A DNA stretch of 19,895 nt from an uncultured Blautia sp. (GTDB lineage: Bacteria > Bacillota > Clostridia > Lachnospirales > Lachnospiraceae): the NCBI GenBank assembly GCA_934364795.1, contig CAKRMK010000048.1:1-19895 (forward strand), read 5' to 3'. Positions 7,919-17,445 of this stretch are shown piece by piece; position 1 is the stretch's first letter, and the number at the start of each line of letters is the position of its first letter. The translations under genes were made by a program, and so were the position numbers. The notes under the pieces were generated by a model. That model worked only from the letters and a program-made list of their open reading frames with translations, made no database searches and was not told the origin of the DNA.

Positions 7919-8580
7919 AAATCCACCTCAAGTCGATAACCAATTCTGGGAATGGTTTTAATTTTATCCTGCCAGCTTAGTTTTTTTCTGATGCGCCCAA
8001 CGTGTGCATCCACAGTTCTTGTTTCTCCGCAGAATTCCTCCTTCCACAGTTCCTGCAAAATCTGGCTTCTGGTAAGTGCTTTATTTGGATTTTTTACGAA
8101 TACCATAAGGCAGTTATATTCCATAGGTTTTAAATATATTTCTTCTCCATTTTTCGTAACTATGTGACTTACGGTATCAATTATGACATCGTCTATCTGA
8201 ATCTGTTTCGGTGCCGTTCCATAACGATCTAATACTTTTTCCAAACGCACCATTACCTCCAGCATTTCAAAAGGCTTTACTATATAATCCTCGGCTCCGT
8301 CTTTTAACCCTTTTACTTTACTTGTAACATCAGCCTTTGCCGTAAGAAATATAACCGGAATACCAAACTTTTTTAATTCCGGCAACAAGGTATAACCATC
8401 CTTTCCCGGAAGCATAATATCCACAAGTGCGCACTGAAATTCATGGTCCTGTGCGACGCCTTCACTTGCATCATTTCCATCCAGATAACCTACCGTTTCA
8501 TAGCCGGCAGCTTCCAGATTCATACAAAGCAGATCATTGATTGCCATTTCATCTTCTATCACCAGTATTCTTGCTTTCAT
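7915..8580 (-). CDS. OmpR/PhoB-family response regulator
   Basis: The 221-residue cytoplasmic regulator has a receiver domain (about 4-115) with the acidic pair Glu9/Asp10, phosphoacceptor Asp54 (LVDIMLPGKDG), Thr80 and Lys102. A winged-helix DNA-binding domain follows (about 126-219), with the usual VDAHVGRIRKKL recognition helix. It is the first gene of the minus-strand module, and AAAGGAA precedes its ATG. Matching TTAC boxes upstream of this gene and of the lipoprotein gene suggest it activates both itself and the exporter. It resembles regulators that answer to cell-envelope or peptide stress, but the signal is not evident. Confidence 0.96.
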   Translation of the reverse strand: MKARILVIEDEMAINDLLCMNLEAAGYETVGYLDGNDASEGVAQDHEFQCALVDIMLPGKDGYTLLPELKKFGIPVIFLTAKADVTSKVKGLKDGAEDYIVKPFEMLEVMVRLEKVLDRYGTAPKQIQIDDVIIDTVSHIVTKNGEEIYLKPMEYNCLMVFVKNPNKALTRSQILQELWKEEFCGETRTVDAHVGRIRKKLSWQDKIKTIPRIGYRLEVDL

Positions 8581-8647
8581 AATAATGTTCCTTTCATTTT
8601 ACACAAACCCGATTATTTCTTTATTGTGCGTGATTTTTACTATTACA

Positions 8648-8691
8648 ATTATACACTAGTTTCAGTACTGCAAACGTAACCGATTTGTAAA
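8648..8691 (-). promoter_or_regulatory. Promoter of the two-component/ABC module with paired TTAC box
   Basis: The minus strand shows TTTACAAATCGGTTACG and TTTGCAG (8691 to 8668), then 14 bases and a -10 TATAAT (8653 to 8648). No good -35 hexamer is present at 17 bp, consistent with activation by the bound regulator. TTAC cores are 11 bp apart. The near-copy at 6459-6483 supports a regulator-binding site. The predicted transcript start is about 8641, about 60 bases before the ATG. Confidence 0.6.
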
Positions 8692-8737
8692 GAAAAAGGA
8701 ATCAAGAACGATCCATCTGGAAGTCGTTTTGATTCCT
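8690..8737 (-). terminator. Terminator of the hybrid-kinase gene
   Basis: Arms AGGAATCA (8697-8704) with AACGA (8707-8711), and TCGTT (8723-8727) with TGATTCCT (8730-8737), form a GC-containing stem with a 2-by-2 interruption. On the minus strand the stem is followed by TTTTTCTTT. It lies about 30 bases after the hybrid-kinase stop codon and directly abuts the TTAC box of the next promoter. Confidence 0.8.
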
Positions 8738-8768
8738 CAAATCCTGCTACATTTTTGATTTAATTTTG

Positions 8769-10910
8769 TTAATTGTGTTTATATCTGCTTAATGCACGAA
8801 TCAGTTTTTCCGACTCCAGTGGTTTGGTAAGATATTCATCCATTCCAGCTCTCAACGCTTTACTTTTGTCTTCTGTAAAGGCATTTGCGGTCATGGCTAC
8901 AATCACAACAGCTGATGCATCACTTCTGTTCATTGTGCGTATTTCTCTGGTAGCTTCCAGCCCATTCATGACTGGCATCATAATATCCATCAGAATTACG
9001 TCAATCTCACCAATGCCTGATTTTTTAAATGCTTCAACAGCTTCTTTACCATTTGAAGCCTTTATAATTTGTGCTCCTGCATTTGTCAGAAGGAATTCTG
9101 CAATTTCCATATTCAATTCATTGTCCTCGGCCAAAAGAATTCTCATGCCTTCAATTGATACATCATTCTCCTGGCTTTCGACCTGCTTCATATCAGTCGA
9201 AATAAGGAAGGGAAGCTGTACCATGAATGTGGTTCCTACATTTTTCTCACTTTCAAACTTAATTGTACCGCCCATTTTCTCTATTAGTTTTTTTGTAATT
9301 GGCATACCAAGACCGGTTCCTCCATAAACAGATCTTGCACCGCCTTTTTCCTGAGTAAATGGTTCAAAAATATGATTCTGAAATTCTTTACTCATTCCAA
9401 TTCCAGTATCCTTGCAGTGGAACTCAAATAGTATATGCTTATCATCCACCTGTATTTCATAATAGCTAAGCAGTATGACTCCTTTTTCTTTATTGTATTT
9501 GACAGCATTACTTATGATATTCATAAGGATTCTTTTTAAATGAACCGGGCTACCATTCAAATATCTATATTCCAGATTGTATTCTTTTTCAAATAAGTTA
9601 ATTCCGCGTTCATATACCTGTTTTTCTATAACCTCTCTTATTTCATGCAGCAGTTTGTTAATATCAAAATCCTTATTTTCCAGCACAATTTCCTCTGACT
9701 CTAATTTGCTCATATCAAGTACTTCATTAATAAGCTCCAACAGGTATCCTGAGGCATCCCATATTTTTCTGCGGCACTCATCTTGCTTTTTTAAATCATC
9801 TTTATAATAATCAGCTACCTCGATCATGCCACGAATCCCATTAATTGGAGTTCGTATGTCATGACTCATTCGCTGCAGAAATTCTGTTTTTGCATTATTT
9901 GCCATATCAGCCCTTTTGGCTTCTTGCAAAAGCTTCTGCTTATAAGCTTCTTCCTGCATCATCTGAATCTTCAACAATTGTGCATTTGACCTCCTGCGAA
10001 AAGTAAATACAGAAGCAATAACAAAAATGTACAACAGCAACATAATCAACAGGTTTCTAAAAACAGAAGCAAATGCCATTTGTTCATCTATAAACATATA
10101 AATATAATAATCGCGCCCCTTAGTCATTCTGCCAATATATCTGTCTTTTTTGTCTGAAACAGGAACCAGTTTGTTCGCTGGTTTCTGCTTTACTTGTTGG
10201 ATAATATTAATATCTCCACAGCTCTTTCCAATCAGATTTTCGTCATTTGAAGCAACCACATTTTTTCCATTTGTTACCACAATTATTCCGCTGGAATATG
10301 TATCGTAGCCACTAAGAAGGCTCTGGATCGTAAGATTATAGTTTCTGGCATACTCAGCAGATGTATGATAAAAAGTAATAATTATCCCTTTTTCGTCTGA
10401 GCGTCCATATGCTGCCAGGTCCACTTGTGACCCATCTTCAAGAACGATACTTGCAGCATAAGTTTTTCGGGGGTGCTTAGCTACATCAAGTACTGTTTTC
10501 TTTTGAATCTCATCCTGTAAAGCCCAGGAATTAAGATCGTCAGTACTGTATTCACATTTTACCTTTCCATTTGCATCAAGTATAATAATTCCGGTAAGTC
10601 GCTGATCCTCTGCATACGTTTTCAGCTTATCTTCCGTAACTTCATCCTTTGTATAAGTCAAGTTGCGATTAACTTGCTGAGCATTTTCAATCGCGCGCAT
10701 TAAACCTTTCGTTTGGGATGCCTCATTATATCTGTTATAAATATAACATTGTTCTTTCACATATTTTAGAGTTTCATCCATTTGTTCAGCAACTGCTTTT
10801 GTATCAGTTTTTACTGAATAAGCTATAGTTATCAGAAACAGAAGCAATCCTACCATAATAATCATGATTTGAATCTGTCGTCTGGATAGTTTAGTTATTT
10901 TCAATTTCAT
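8769..10910 (-). CDS. Membrane hybrid histidine kinase with receiver domain
   Basis: The 713-residue protein has helix 1 (about 13-33), an extracellular Cache/PAS-like sensor of about 250 residues, and helix 2 (about 285-304). A coiled linker precedes a HisKA box RMSHDIRTPING (His350). The ATPase has N-box Asn468, G1 DTGIG at 501 and G2 GGTGLG at about 530. A C-terminal receiver domain carries Asp642 (LMDIMMPVMNG) and Lys696. The ATG at 10910 has GGAGG only 3 bases away. A TTG at 10904 has better 9-base spacing, and a GTG at 10928 has no ribosome site, so the start is uncertain by a few codons. It overlaps the solute-binding gene, implying that the two form one sensory unit. No Hpt or cognate output regulator follows. 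Confidence 0.93.
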   Translation of the reverse strand: MKLKITKLSRRQIQIMIIMVGLLLFLITIAYSVKTDTKAVAEQMDETLKYVKEQCYIYNRYNEASQTKGLMRAIENAQQVNRNLTYTKDEVTEDKLKTYAEDQRLTGIIILDANGKVKCEYSTDDLNSWALQDEIQKKTVLDVAKHPRKTYAASIVLEDGSQVDLAAYGRSDEKGIIITFYHTSAEYARNYNLTIQSLLSGYDTYSSGIIVVTNGKNVVASNDENLIGKSCGDINIIQQVKQKPANKLVPVSDKKDRYIGRMTKGRDYYIYMFIDEQMAFASVFRNLLIMLLLYIFVIASVFTFRRRSNAQLLKIQMMQEEAYKQKLLQEAKRADMANNAKTEFLQRMSHDIRTPINGIRGMIEVADYYKDDLKKQDECRRKIWDASGYLLELINEVLDMSKLESEEIVLENKDFDINKLLHEIREVIEKQVYERGINLFEKEYNLEYRYLNGSPVHLKRILMNIISNAVKYNKEKGVILLSYYEIQVDDKHILFEFHCKDTGIGMSKEFQNHIFEPFTQEKGGARSVYGGTGLGMPITKKLIEKMGGTIKFESEKNVGTTFMVQLPFLISTDMKQVESQENDVSIEGMRILLAEDNELNMEIAEFLLTNAGAQIIKASNGKEAVEAFKKSGIGEIDVILMDIMMPVMNGLEATREIRTMNRSDASAVVIVAMTANAFTEDKSKALRAGMDEYLTKPLESEKLIRALSRYKHN

Positions 10911-11715
10911 CCACCTCCAGATATCCACTGGTTTCGGGAAAATATTTTTTTAGAATTTTCTCTTCACTTCCATCTTTTCTCATTTCTTTAAAGACTTCTG
11001 TGAGTTTTTCCGGAAGTTCACTATCCGTGTTTTTAGGAAAGGCTACCCCGATTCCTGTAGTCAGGATGTCTTCATCCAGGATTCTTATCTTTGCCCCATA
11101 ATCTTTTATATACTGTTGTACGGAAGTTTCATGAGCTGCTATAGCATCAACATAACCTTTTCCAAGAGAGGTAAAAAGCAGTTTTCTATTTTCTAAGCTA
11201 TATACATCTTTTACCAATGGAATAGAAGGATTCGTCCTGTTAAGAAAGATATCCTCAGGCTTTGTGGAAGCCTGTACTGCGATTACTTTTCCTGACAAAT
11301 CACTAAGTTTCTGTATATTACTGTTTTCATTAACCGCAACGACTTGTCGGCTCACCATGTATGGACCAGCCCACTTATAATCATTTTCCCGACCGTCCAT
11401 GGAAAAACACCCCCATAAACAGTCTATTTCTTTATTATTCAGATAGCTATCTTTTTCATCCCATACAATTTTCGTAAATACCGGCTTATAACCAAAACGC
11501 CCCAGAGCTTCATTTGCAAGATCAACATCAATTCCGGCCGGTTCTCCATTTTCATCAGAATAATTAAAAGGTGGAAAATCGTCACTTCCAATGATTATCT
11601 TTTGCATATTTTCTGTTGAATCTGTACTTTCCTGCTTTGTAACAGAACATCCGGATATCAGTAATCCCCCAAAAACAAACAAAAAAGGTATTACTGCAAT
11701 GTATTTAGATTTCAT
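10891..11715 (-). CDS. Solute-binding lipoprotein (SBP_bac_3 type), probable co-sensor
   Basis: The 274-residue lipoprotein has signal MKSKYIAVIPFLF and lipobox LISGC (Cys23). A type-3 periplasmic-binding fold starts near residue 40 (KIIIGSDDFPPFNY) and contains GIDVDLANEALGRFGY and KVIAVQASTKPED, typical of amino-acid-binding proteins. The frame extends upstream to 11808, but the signal peptide and a GAGG 9 bases before the ATG fix the start at 11715. No ABC permease or ATPase for uptake is encoded beside it. Instead it overlaps the hybrid-kinase gene, echoing EvgS/BvgS-like kinases that carry such domains in the same chain. It probably binds a small ligand outside the cell and signals through the kinase. 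Confidence 0.9.
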   Translation of the reverse strand: MKSKYIAVIPFLFVFGGLLISGCSVTKQESTDSTENMQKIIIGSDDFPPFNYSDENGEPAGIDVDLANEALGRFGYKPVFTKIVWDEKDSYLNNKEIDCLWGCFSMDGRENDYKWAGPYMVSRQVVAVNENSNIQKLSDLSGKVIAVQASTKPEDIFLNRTNPSIPLVKDVYSLENRKLLFTSLGKGYVDAIAAHETSVQQYIKDYGAKIRILDEDILTTGIGVAFPKNTDSELPEKLTEVFKEMRKDGSEEKILKKYFPETSGYLEVDEIENN

Positions 11716-11751
11716 GCTACGATACCTCAACAAATTTCTAAATTTTACGTC

Positions 11752-11811
11752 ATTATAACTCTGTTTATTTTGAATTCCCATAAACGATATAATACAAAAT
11801 ATGCACAAAAT
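11752..11811 (-). promoter_or_regulatory. AraC-type operator and promoter, copy 2 (sensor pair)
   Basis: On the minus strand, box 1 TTTTGTGCAT (11810 to 11801) is followed by ATTTTGT, 8 bases, box 2 GTTTATG (11785 to 11779), 21 bases and the -10 TATAAT (11757 to 11752). Box 2 is identical to that of lacZ. The transcript would start near 11745, about 30 bases before the ATG at 11715. On the opposite strand a TATAAT lies at 11814-11819, the same offset from the box as the -10 of the araC-type gene. This may be the relic of a divergent promoter. Confidence 0.65.
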
Positions 11812-11961
11812 TTTATAATTTTAAAAAGAACAGGTGATTTTTGGGATTATGTTATATGAACTTCATCCGGAGTGGGGTTGCATCACTTTTAATCTGAAAC
11901 TCCATCTTTATTTTTGCTTTTGCCAGTTTAATTGTACCAGTACTCCTTCAGAAATAGGCAT

Positions 11962-11994
11962 AAAAAACGCCACAGGTTTTCGATACCTATGGCG
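11962..11994 (-). terminator. Intrinsic terminator (minus strand)
   Basis: Arms CGCCACAGG (11968-11976) and CCTATGGCG (11986-11994) pair with one mismatch around a 9-base loop. On the minus strand the stem is followed by TTTTTT (11967 to 11962). No convincing gene ends here. It closes a unit that begins at the promoter 12271-12299. Confidence 0.75.
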
Positions 11995-12197
11995 TGTAGA
12001 TATAGGGAAAAGCTACCTTTTTTATCGGCAGTGGAATGTTTTCTGTTATTGCATATTGTTGAATTTGTATAATTACTATTTCTCTTCTTCCACCTCGACA
12101 ATTACTAATCAATTTTGTTTAGAGATTATTCATTGTCGTGTTTGTAGTTCTTTTGATTATTTGATTTATCCATATTATCCTGCCTATACAGGCTAAT

Positions 12198-12249
12198 GTT
12201 ATCATTTTGTTATCGGCATTGATAACACACGCCCTGTAACTGTGGATAA
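12198..12249. other. DnaA-box match next to GTTATC repeats
   Basis: TGTGGATAA (12241-12249) is the exact complement of the DnaA box TTATCCACA. Close by are GTTATC at 12198-12203 and 12209-12214 and its complement GATAAC at 12221-12226. Together the last two form a 7-bp inverted repeat (12208-12214 with 12221-12227). The combination is reminiscent of a replicon control region, but no replication gene is present. One DnaA box can occur by chance. Confidence 0.35.
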
Positions 12250-12270
12250 TAGCAATATGTTCCGACTCAA

Positions 12271-12299
12271 ATTATAAGCGGTTTTGCTTAGAAAATCAA
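12271..12299 (-). promoter_or_regulatory. Near-consensus promoter in the gene-poor zone
   Basis: On the minus strand TTGATT (12299 to 12294), 17 bases and TATAAT (12276 to 12271) form a strong housekeeping-type promoter. The predicted start is about 12264. It reads toward the terminator at 11962-11994. Confidence 0.65.
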
Positions 12300-12330
12300 T
12301 AATCTTATAGTTAAAAAAACATCTGCCATA

Positions 12331-12396
12331 GTGCCATGCTTGGCACACATAGATAGAGCAGAAAATTTTTCTGCTCTATCGCAAAACTCAGCTGAG
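12331..12396. repeat. Three consecutive palindromes
   Basis: GTGCCA-TGCT-TGGCAC (12331-12346) is followed by a perfect 29-base palindrome (12352-12380; arms GATAGAGCAGAAAA and TTTTCTGCTCTATC around one base). CTCAGCTGAG (12387-12396) comes next. No T-tract follows to make a clean terminator, although the 29-base element has T-rich and A-rich inner arms. Stacked palindromes of this kind occur at terminators, origins and recombination sites; which applies is not clear. Confidence 0.6.
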
Positions 12397-12430
12397 CACC
12401 TGAATTTAATTTTAAAGCATTAAATCTCCA

Positions 12431-12601
12431 TCAATACTGCTTGCGTAATATATTTTGAATTTCCTGCTCATATTCCGTCTCCCGTATGCGTTTTCTTATT
12501 ACATTGGCAGCTTCATCATAAGAGAAGCTATCTCGCTGATAGCGAGTAAACAGTTCTTGATGTGTATTCCAAAACAAGAGCATATCTTTATTGGTAATCA
12601 C
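12431..12601 (-). pseudogene. Small orphan reading frame, probable truncated gene
   Basis: A 56-codon frame from GTG (12601) to TGA (12431) encodes a polar, helical sequence with SFSYDEAANVIRKRIRETEY. The composition looks like real protein. No ribosome site precedes the GTG, and the frame remains open for another nine codons upstream to a TAA, so the original N-terminus seems lost. It lies between the stacked palindromes and the IS66 remnant. I do not recognise the family; a mobilisation or plasmid-associated small protein is possible, but unproven. Confidence 0.4.
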
Positions 12602-12642
12602 CGAATATTTATAACGTAAGCGCTTAAATTTTAGGTATGATT

Positions 12643-12674
12643 AAAAAAATCCCCGACTACTTTTCAGTAGCCGG
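12643..12674 (-). terminator. Terminator behind the transposase remnant
   Basis: Arms CCGACTACT (12653-12661) and AGTAGCCGG (12666-12674) pair with one mismatch around a 4-base loop. On the minus strand they run into GATTTTTTT. It lies 7 bases after the stop codon of the IS66 fragment. Confidence 0.75.
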
Positions 12675-12680
12675 AGCACC

Positions 12681-12965
12681 TTAACAATTCACATATGATT
12701 GAGTTGATTCGTTTGCACAACGTTCGATCTCAGCTTTGACGGTTTCGTTCCATGGTGCCAGAAGTTCTAATTCATCATTACTCATCCTATCATCAAGAAG
12801 TTTTTCCAACAGATAGGTAAGATAGTGATAGACGTTTACTCCATTGGCTTTTGCCATTTCTACCATTGTGTACACAATAGCGCTAGCCTGAGCTTCGTTT
12901 GGTGTGTCACAGAACAGCCAGTTATTACGGCCTACTGTAAACGGACGAATCGCATTTTCACTGAG
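12681..12965 (-). pseudogene. IS66-family transposase (TnpC), C-terminal fragment
   Basis: About 95 residues of an IS66 transposase C-terminus remain, starting at LSENAIRPFTVGRNNW and continuing through TPNEAQASAIVYTMVEMAKANG, VYHYLTYLLEKL and LLAPWNETVKAEIE. These are characteristic of the IS66 DDE domain end and its C-terminal element. The first about 400 residues, including most catalytic Asp residues, and the companion tnpA/tnpB genes are missing. Homology stops abruptly at about 12965-12975. A C-terminus normally well conserved is otherwise readable without internal stops, so the truncation may be fairly recent. It cannot transpose by itself. Confidence 0.85.
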
Positions 12966-13019
12966 GTATCTTCATATAAGGATAACAGGCAGAACGTGAT
13001 CTTCGGATGATAAAGGTGA

Positions 13020-13094
13020 AAACCAAAGTATCTGGATGCTTACGAAGCCATCAAAAATGCAATCTCAGGTCATCCTGATTTCATCTTTGAATAA
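13020..13094 (+). other. Short coding-like relic
   Basis: A plus-strand frame reads KPKYLDAYEAIKNAISGHP and then DFIFE before a TAA at 13092-13094, preceded by several in-frame stops. It has no start codon or ribosome site. It looks like the very end of a lost gene adjoining the broken transposase. Family unknown. Confidence 0.25.
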
Positions 13095-13167
13095 GGGTGG
13101 TTCTGAATAGTTACCAAAAATAACCGAAATCCTACTCATTTCTAAAACATATTTCGATAAGTCAAAA

Positions 13168-13197
13168 TTACAATTTTCACACTTTAATTGATATAAT
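13168..13197 (+). promoter_or_regulatory. Probable promoter of the secreted-protein gene
   Basis: A TATAAT at 13192-13197 is preceded 18 bases upstream by a weak -35-like TTACAA (13168-13173). The predicted start is about 25 bases before the ATG at 13230, with AAGGAGG between. The shared AraC-type box seen elsewhere in the window is absent here. Confidence 0.45.
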
Positions 13198-13229
13198 ATT
13201 CAACAACTAAACAAGGAGGCCATTTAACC

Positions 13230-13937
13230 ATGAATAATGTAAAAATTCTATGTATCGCAGGCAGTATCGTACTCGGTAGTATATTGCTATCCGGACAAGC
13301 TTTTGGCAAAGCCCCCTCAGATCTAATCACCCTTTCCGCCCCTAAGGAGCCTGAGGGGCAATATGTATCTTATGATATAGATGGTTCCGGCTCTTATTAT
13401 GATAGTGATTCAGATATAACTTACTATTTTGTCAAGGGGATTGTCACTTCTTATTCTAATCATGCAAAAACCTTTTCGCTGACTTCTGACGCCGGTGAAA
13501 CTTATGAGTTACCGGCAGATACGGATATTAATATAACCGACTATCTCAACACAGAAGCACATATATGGTACTCAGAAGACTCTCAAAAAAACTTAAAATT
13601 ACTTGCGTTCTCTCCTCAAATTTTTTGGGAACATATTAATGAGCTGGAATCAGATGAACAAATTCTGGATGGTGCCACAGAAATTGATGGAACTCTTTCA
13701 AAATATATCTCTTTCTGGCTGACAGAAGATAAAATATTTGTTAGTCTCTTATTTATCGAAGACAATAATGGAGATACACATATATACACTGAAGACGACT
13801 CATGCATTAATTGCAATGGTTCTATTTTTTTCAAAACATGCATCGACTATATCAAATTATATGAAGGTATGTACTTAAAATCTCAAGTATATGATAATTT
13901 TAATGTTGCCTATCTTATATCAGAAGCACCTTCTTGA
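13230..13937 (+). CDS. Secreted protein of unknown function
   Basis: The 235-residue protein has a signal peptide (about 1-26, MNNVKILCIAGSIVLGSILL then SGQAFG) and an acidic, Tyr/Asp/Ser-rich mature chain. It appears to hold two similar beta-rich units. The first (about 66-125) contains YYFVKGIVTSYSNHAKTFSL, and the second (about 146-232) contains IDGTLSKYISFWLTEDKI; both start with a 'G-x-(I/L)' strand like small OB-type domains. Two Cys residues in SCINCNG could form a disulfide. AGGAGG lies 10 bases before the ATG. It stands alone between a mobile-element relic and the lacZ locus. No motif identifies an enzyme. Confidence 0.8.
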   Translation: MNNVKILCIAGSIVLGSILLSGQAFGKAPSDLITLSAPKEPEGQYVSYDIDGSGSYYDSDSDITYYFVKGIVTSYSNHAKTFSLTSDAGETYELPADTDINITDYLNTEAHIWYSEDSQKNLKLLAFSPQIFWEHINELESDEQILDGATEIDGTLSKYISFWLTEDKIFVSLLFIEDNNGDTHIYTEDDSCINCNGSIFFKTCIDYIKLYEGMYLKSQVYDNFNVAYLISEAPS

Positions 13938-14000
13938 CTTTTCCAAATGTCTGGTTGAGAATCCTGATGTTTTATTTTTTACAGCAAACATATCATATAT

Positions 14001-14159
14001 TTAAAATGCCGCAGCCAATATTTTCAAAGGCTGCGGCATTCTTGACTTAATTTTCCTTTCAAACAAGTTGATTCTCTATTGACTTCAGCAAATATGTTGA
14101 TGCCATAAATTGAAACAATAATTCAGCACTTACTATTTATGTAAAAAATCATTTAAAAT
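14001..14159 (-). ncRNA. Candidate small RNA (about 160 nt)
   Basis: An orphan copy of the AraC-type promoter (14166-14225) predicts a minus-strand start near 14159. The perfect terminator hairpin at 14005-14040 lies about 120 bases further. No reading frame with a ribosome site was found: one ATG (MIFYINSKC) has only GGAT upstream, and another falls inside the terminator. The pairing of a regulated promoter and a terminator with no gene resembles a regulatory RNA. A lost gene is the alternative. Confidence 0.35.
14005..14040. terminator. Strong hairpin terminator between convergent units
   Basis: Perfect 12-bp arms AATGCCGCAGCC (14005-14016) and GGCTGCGGCATT (14029-14040) flank a 12-base loop. 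On the minus strand the tail is TTTTAAA; on the plus strand it is CTTGACTTAATTTT. It lies about 65 bases after the secreted-protein gene and also ends the short minus-strand transcript predicted from about 14159. Confidence 0.8.
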
Positions 14160-14165
14160 TATCCA

Positions 14166-14225
14166 ATTATAAAACTTGCCATTCAAAAATCATATGAATT
14201 TAATTTTACAAAGCATGCACAAAAT
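14166..14225 (-). promoter_or_regulatory. AraC-type operator and promoter, copy 3 (orphan)
   Basis: On the minus strand, TTTTGTGCAT (14224 to 14215) is followed by GCTTTGT, 8 bases, box 2 ATTCATA (14199 to 14193), 21 bases and the -10 TATAAT (14171 to 14166). The box-to-minus-10 distance equals that of copies 1 and 2. It lies in the convergent gap behind lacZ, with no gene downstream. Confidence 0.6.
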
Positions 14226-14259
14226 GCGATTTTTATTATATTTCGTCTGTTTTTCTATA

Positions 14260-14270
14260 AAATTGTGCAT
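14260..14270 (+). promoter_or_regulatory. Inverted distal half-site AAATTGTGCAT
   Basis: AAATTGTGCAT lies 45 bp upstream of orphan copy 3, in opposite orientation. An identical 11-mer lies 89 bp upstream of the lacZ copy (17583-17593). The spacings differ by 44 bp, roughly four helical turns, which would suit a looping arrangement. Function is inferred. Confidence 0.4.
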
Positions 14271-14309
14271 AAAAGCAGCAGGCACATCCCTGTTTAGAGA
14301 CATGCCTGC
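14271..14309 (-). terminator. Probable lacZ terminator
   Basis: GCAGGCA (14278-14284) pairs with TGCCTGC (14303-14309) around an 18-base loop. A short TTTT run (14274 to 14271) follows on the minus strand. It begins about 20 bases after the beta-galactosidase stop codon. The T-tract is short, so strength is uncertain. Confidence 0.55.
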
Positions 14310-14328
14310 CATGTTTACGTCTTGTTAA

Positions 14329-17430
<3,102 letters not shown>

Positions 17431-17445
17431 TTAACATCTGATATG

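Larger units (their letters stand above)
11962..12264 (-). ncRNA. Candidate non-coding transcript, promoter-to-terminator unit
   Basis: A near-consensus promoter (12271-12299) and a strong terminator (11962-11994) bound about 300 bases with no convincing gene. The 5' part contains a perfect DnaA-box match (12241-12249) and GTTATC/GATAAC repeats (12198-12227). The only reading frame with any ribosome-like site (GGCAGGA) is 15 codons, near 12170. It could be a small RNA, a leader left by a mobile element, or a plasmid-derived control region. I cannot match it to a known RNA family. Confidence 0.3.

Noticed and set aside
8773..9327. 184-codon frame opposite the hybrid kinase
   Set aside because: Ser-rich antisense shadow of the kinase receiver/ATPase region with no ribosome site; the kinase frame is unambiguous.
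9977..9985. ATTGTGCAT inside the hybrid-kinase gene
   Set aside because: Matches the core of the operator but lacks box 2, the -10 and an intergenic setting; likely chance.
11852..11947. Minus-strand frame reading IKLAKAKIKMEFQIKSDA
   Set aside because: Looks protein-like, but is only about 31 codons, has no start, and I know no family; too little to call a gene.
11834..12196. Open frame of 120 codons on the plus strand
   Set aside because: Composition is Cys/Phe/Tyr-rich without helix or domain pattern, it has a GTG start without a good ribosome site, and it runs across a clear minus-strand terminator hairpin.
14228..14240. Alternative minus-strand -10 TATAAT at 14235-14240
   Set aside because: No consensus -35 and it would place the operator just past the start; the copy-3 promoter with conserved geometry explains the site better.
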